Origin: Paenibacillus sp. JZ16
GTDB lineage: Bacteria; Bacillota; Bacilli; Paenibacillales; Paenibacillaceae
Direction of reading: 5' to 3'
DNA: 64,000 nucleotides
NCBI RefSeq assembly: GCF_015326965.1
Contig: NZ_CP017659.1
Span: forward strand, 7,019,001-7,083,000
Shown: positions 63,831-64,000 of the stretch, piece by piece
How the letters are laid out: each line of letters begins with the position of its first letter
Numbering within the stretch: position 1 is the stretch's first letter
Made by a program: the position numbers and the translations under genes
Notes under the pieces: model-generated
Database searches by the model: none
Told to the model about the DNA's origin: nothing
Seen by the model: only the letters and a program-made list of their open reading frames with translations

Positions 63831-64000
63831 TCATGTGGACGCCAGCTTCTCCATCGAGAACAGGCTCCAGGGATAGTCGGAGGGCGGCATGGAACGAATG
63901 GAGATCTCCTCTTTGGTAACGGGATGAGGAAATCCGACCAATACGGACCATAAGGCAATCTGCTGGCCAGCTTTGTTCACCTTGCTTCCATACTTCTGAT
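63831..64000 (-). CDS. RluA-family pseudouridine synthase, C-terminal end (truncated by window)
   Basis: Read on the minus strand, the last 55 codons before TGA (63831-63833) give KYGSKVNKAGQQIALWSV, then VGFPHPVTKEEISIR and YPWSLF. The order Tyr-Gly, AGQQIALW and HPVTKE is the end of the RluA catalytic domain, which isomerises uridines in rRNA or tRNA. The catalytic Asp lies outside the window, so activity and subtype cannot be judged. Confidence 0.7.
   Translation of the reverse strand, partial: QKYGSKVNKAGQQIALWSVLVGFPHPVTKEEISIRSMPPSDYPWSLFSMEKLAST

Overview
The window looks like chromosomal DNA from a Paenibacillus-type member of the Bacillales. This is inferred from gene content and order, not from a search. 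The left part follows the Bacillus order birA-panBCD-dinG-ypmB-asnS-dnaD. Shine-Dalgarno sites are strong (AAGGAGG-like), TTG and GTG starts are common, and rho-independent terminators are abundant. The LPMO, SLH-domain, dynamin-like and tandem amidase/GerMN genes also fit. No rRNA, tRNA, insertion sequence, phage or CRISPR array was seen.

Layout. 1-3.6 kb: end of birA, a structured attenuator-like leader, panB-panC-panD, and a TPR protein. 3.7-15.7 kb: dinG with fused exonuclease, rex, mtaD, a ypmB-like gene, a two-gene membrane unit with a shortened FtsH, 3-hydroxyacyl-CoA dehydrogenase-ackA, asnS and dnaD. 15.9-22.5 kb: accessory stretch with two HAD phosphatases, a CD3324-type HTH protein, a phosphotransferase, a CPBP protease, and an ECF sigma/anti-sigma/polytopic membrane protein operon. 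22.5-29.1 kb, minus strand: an SdpI-like gene, then one operon proB-proA-proC-mtnW-mtnX-mtnB behind a T-box with a proline (CCU) specifier. 29.2-31.4 kb: divergent mtnE and mtnU. 31.8-35.0 kb: a LysR regulator divergent from leuC-leuD. 35.2-42.4 kb: a cell-envelope cluster with two tandem copies of amidase + GerMN lipoprotein, then an SLH protein with repeated beta modules. 42.5-47.6 kb: nth, a small unknown gene and a double-GTPase dynamin. 48.2-51.8 kb: a heterodimeric ABC exporter. 52-56.5 kb: GNAT, CAP-domain and SGNH proteins, and an ABC-2 transporter. 56.6-61 kb: parE-parC. 61.5-64 kb: a MarR regulator, a chitin-active LPMO, and the end of an RluA-type pseudouridine synthase.

The parts most worth a second look are four. 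The proline T-box heads an operon that runs on into methionine salvage. The FtsH-like protease lacks its extracytoplasmic domain but overlaps a gene for a separate membrane-anchored extracytoplasmic protein. The ECF sigma factor seems to need an ATT start codon. The amidase/GerMN pair is duplicated next to a repeat-rich S-layer protein. Coordinates and motifs were read by eye; family assignments rest on recalled motifs and were not checked by search.
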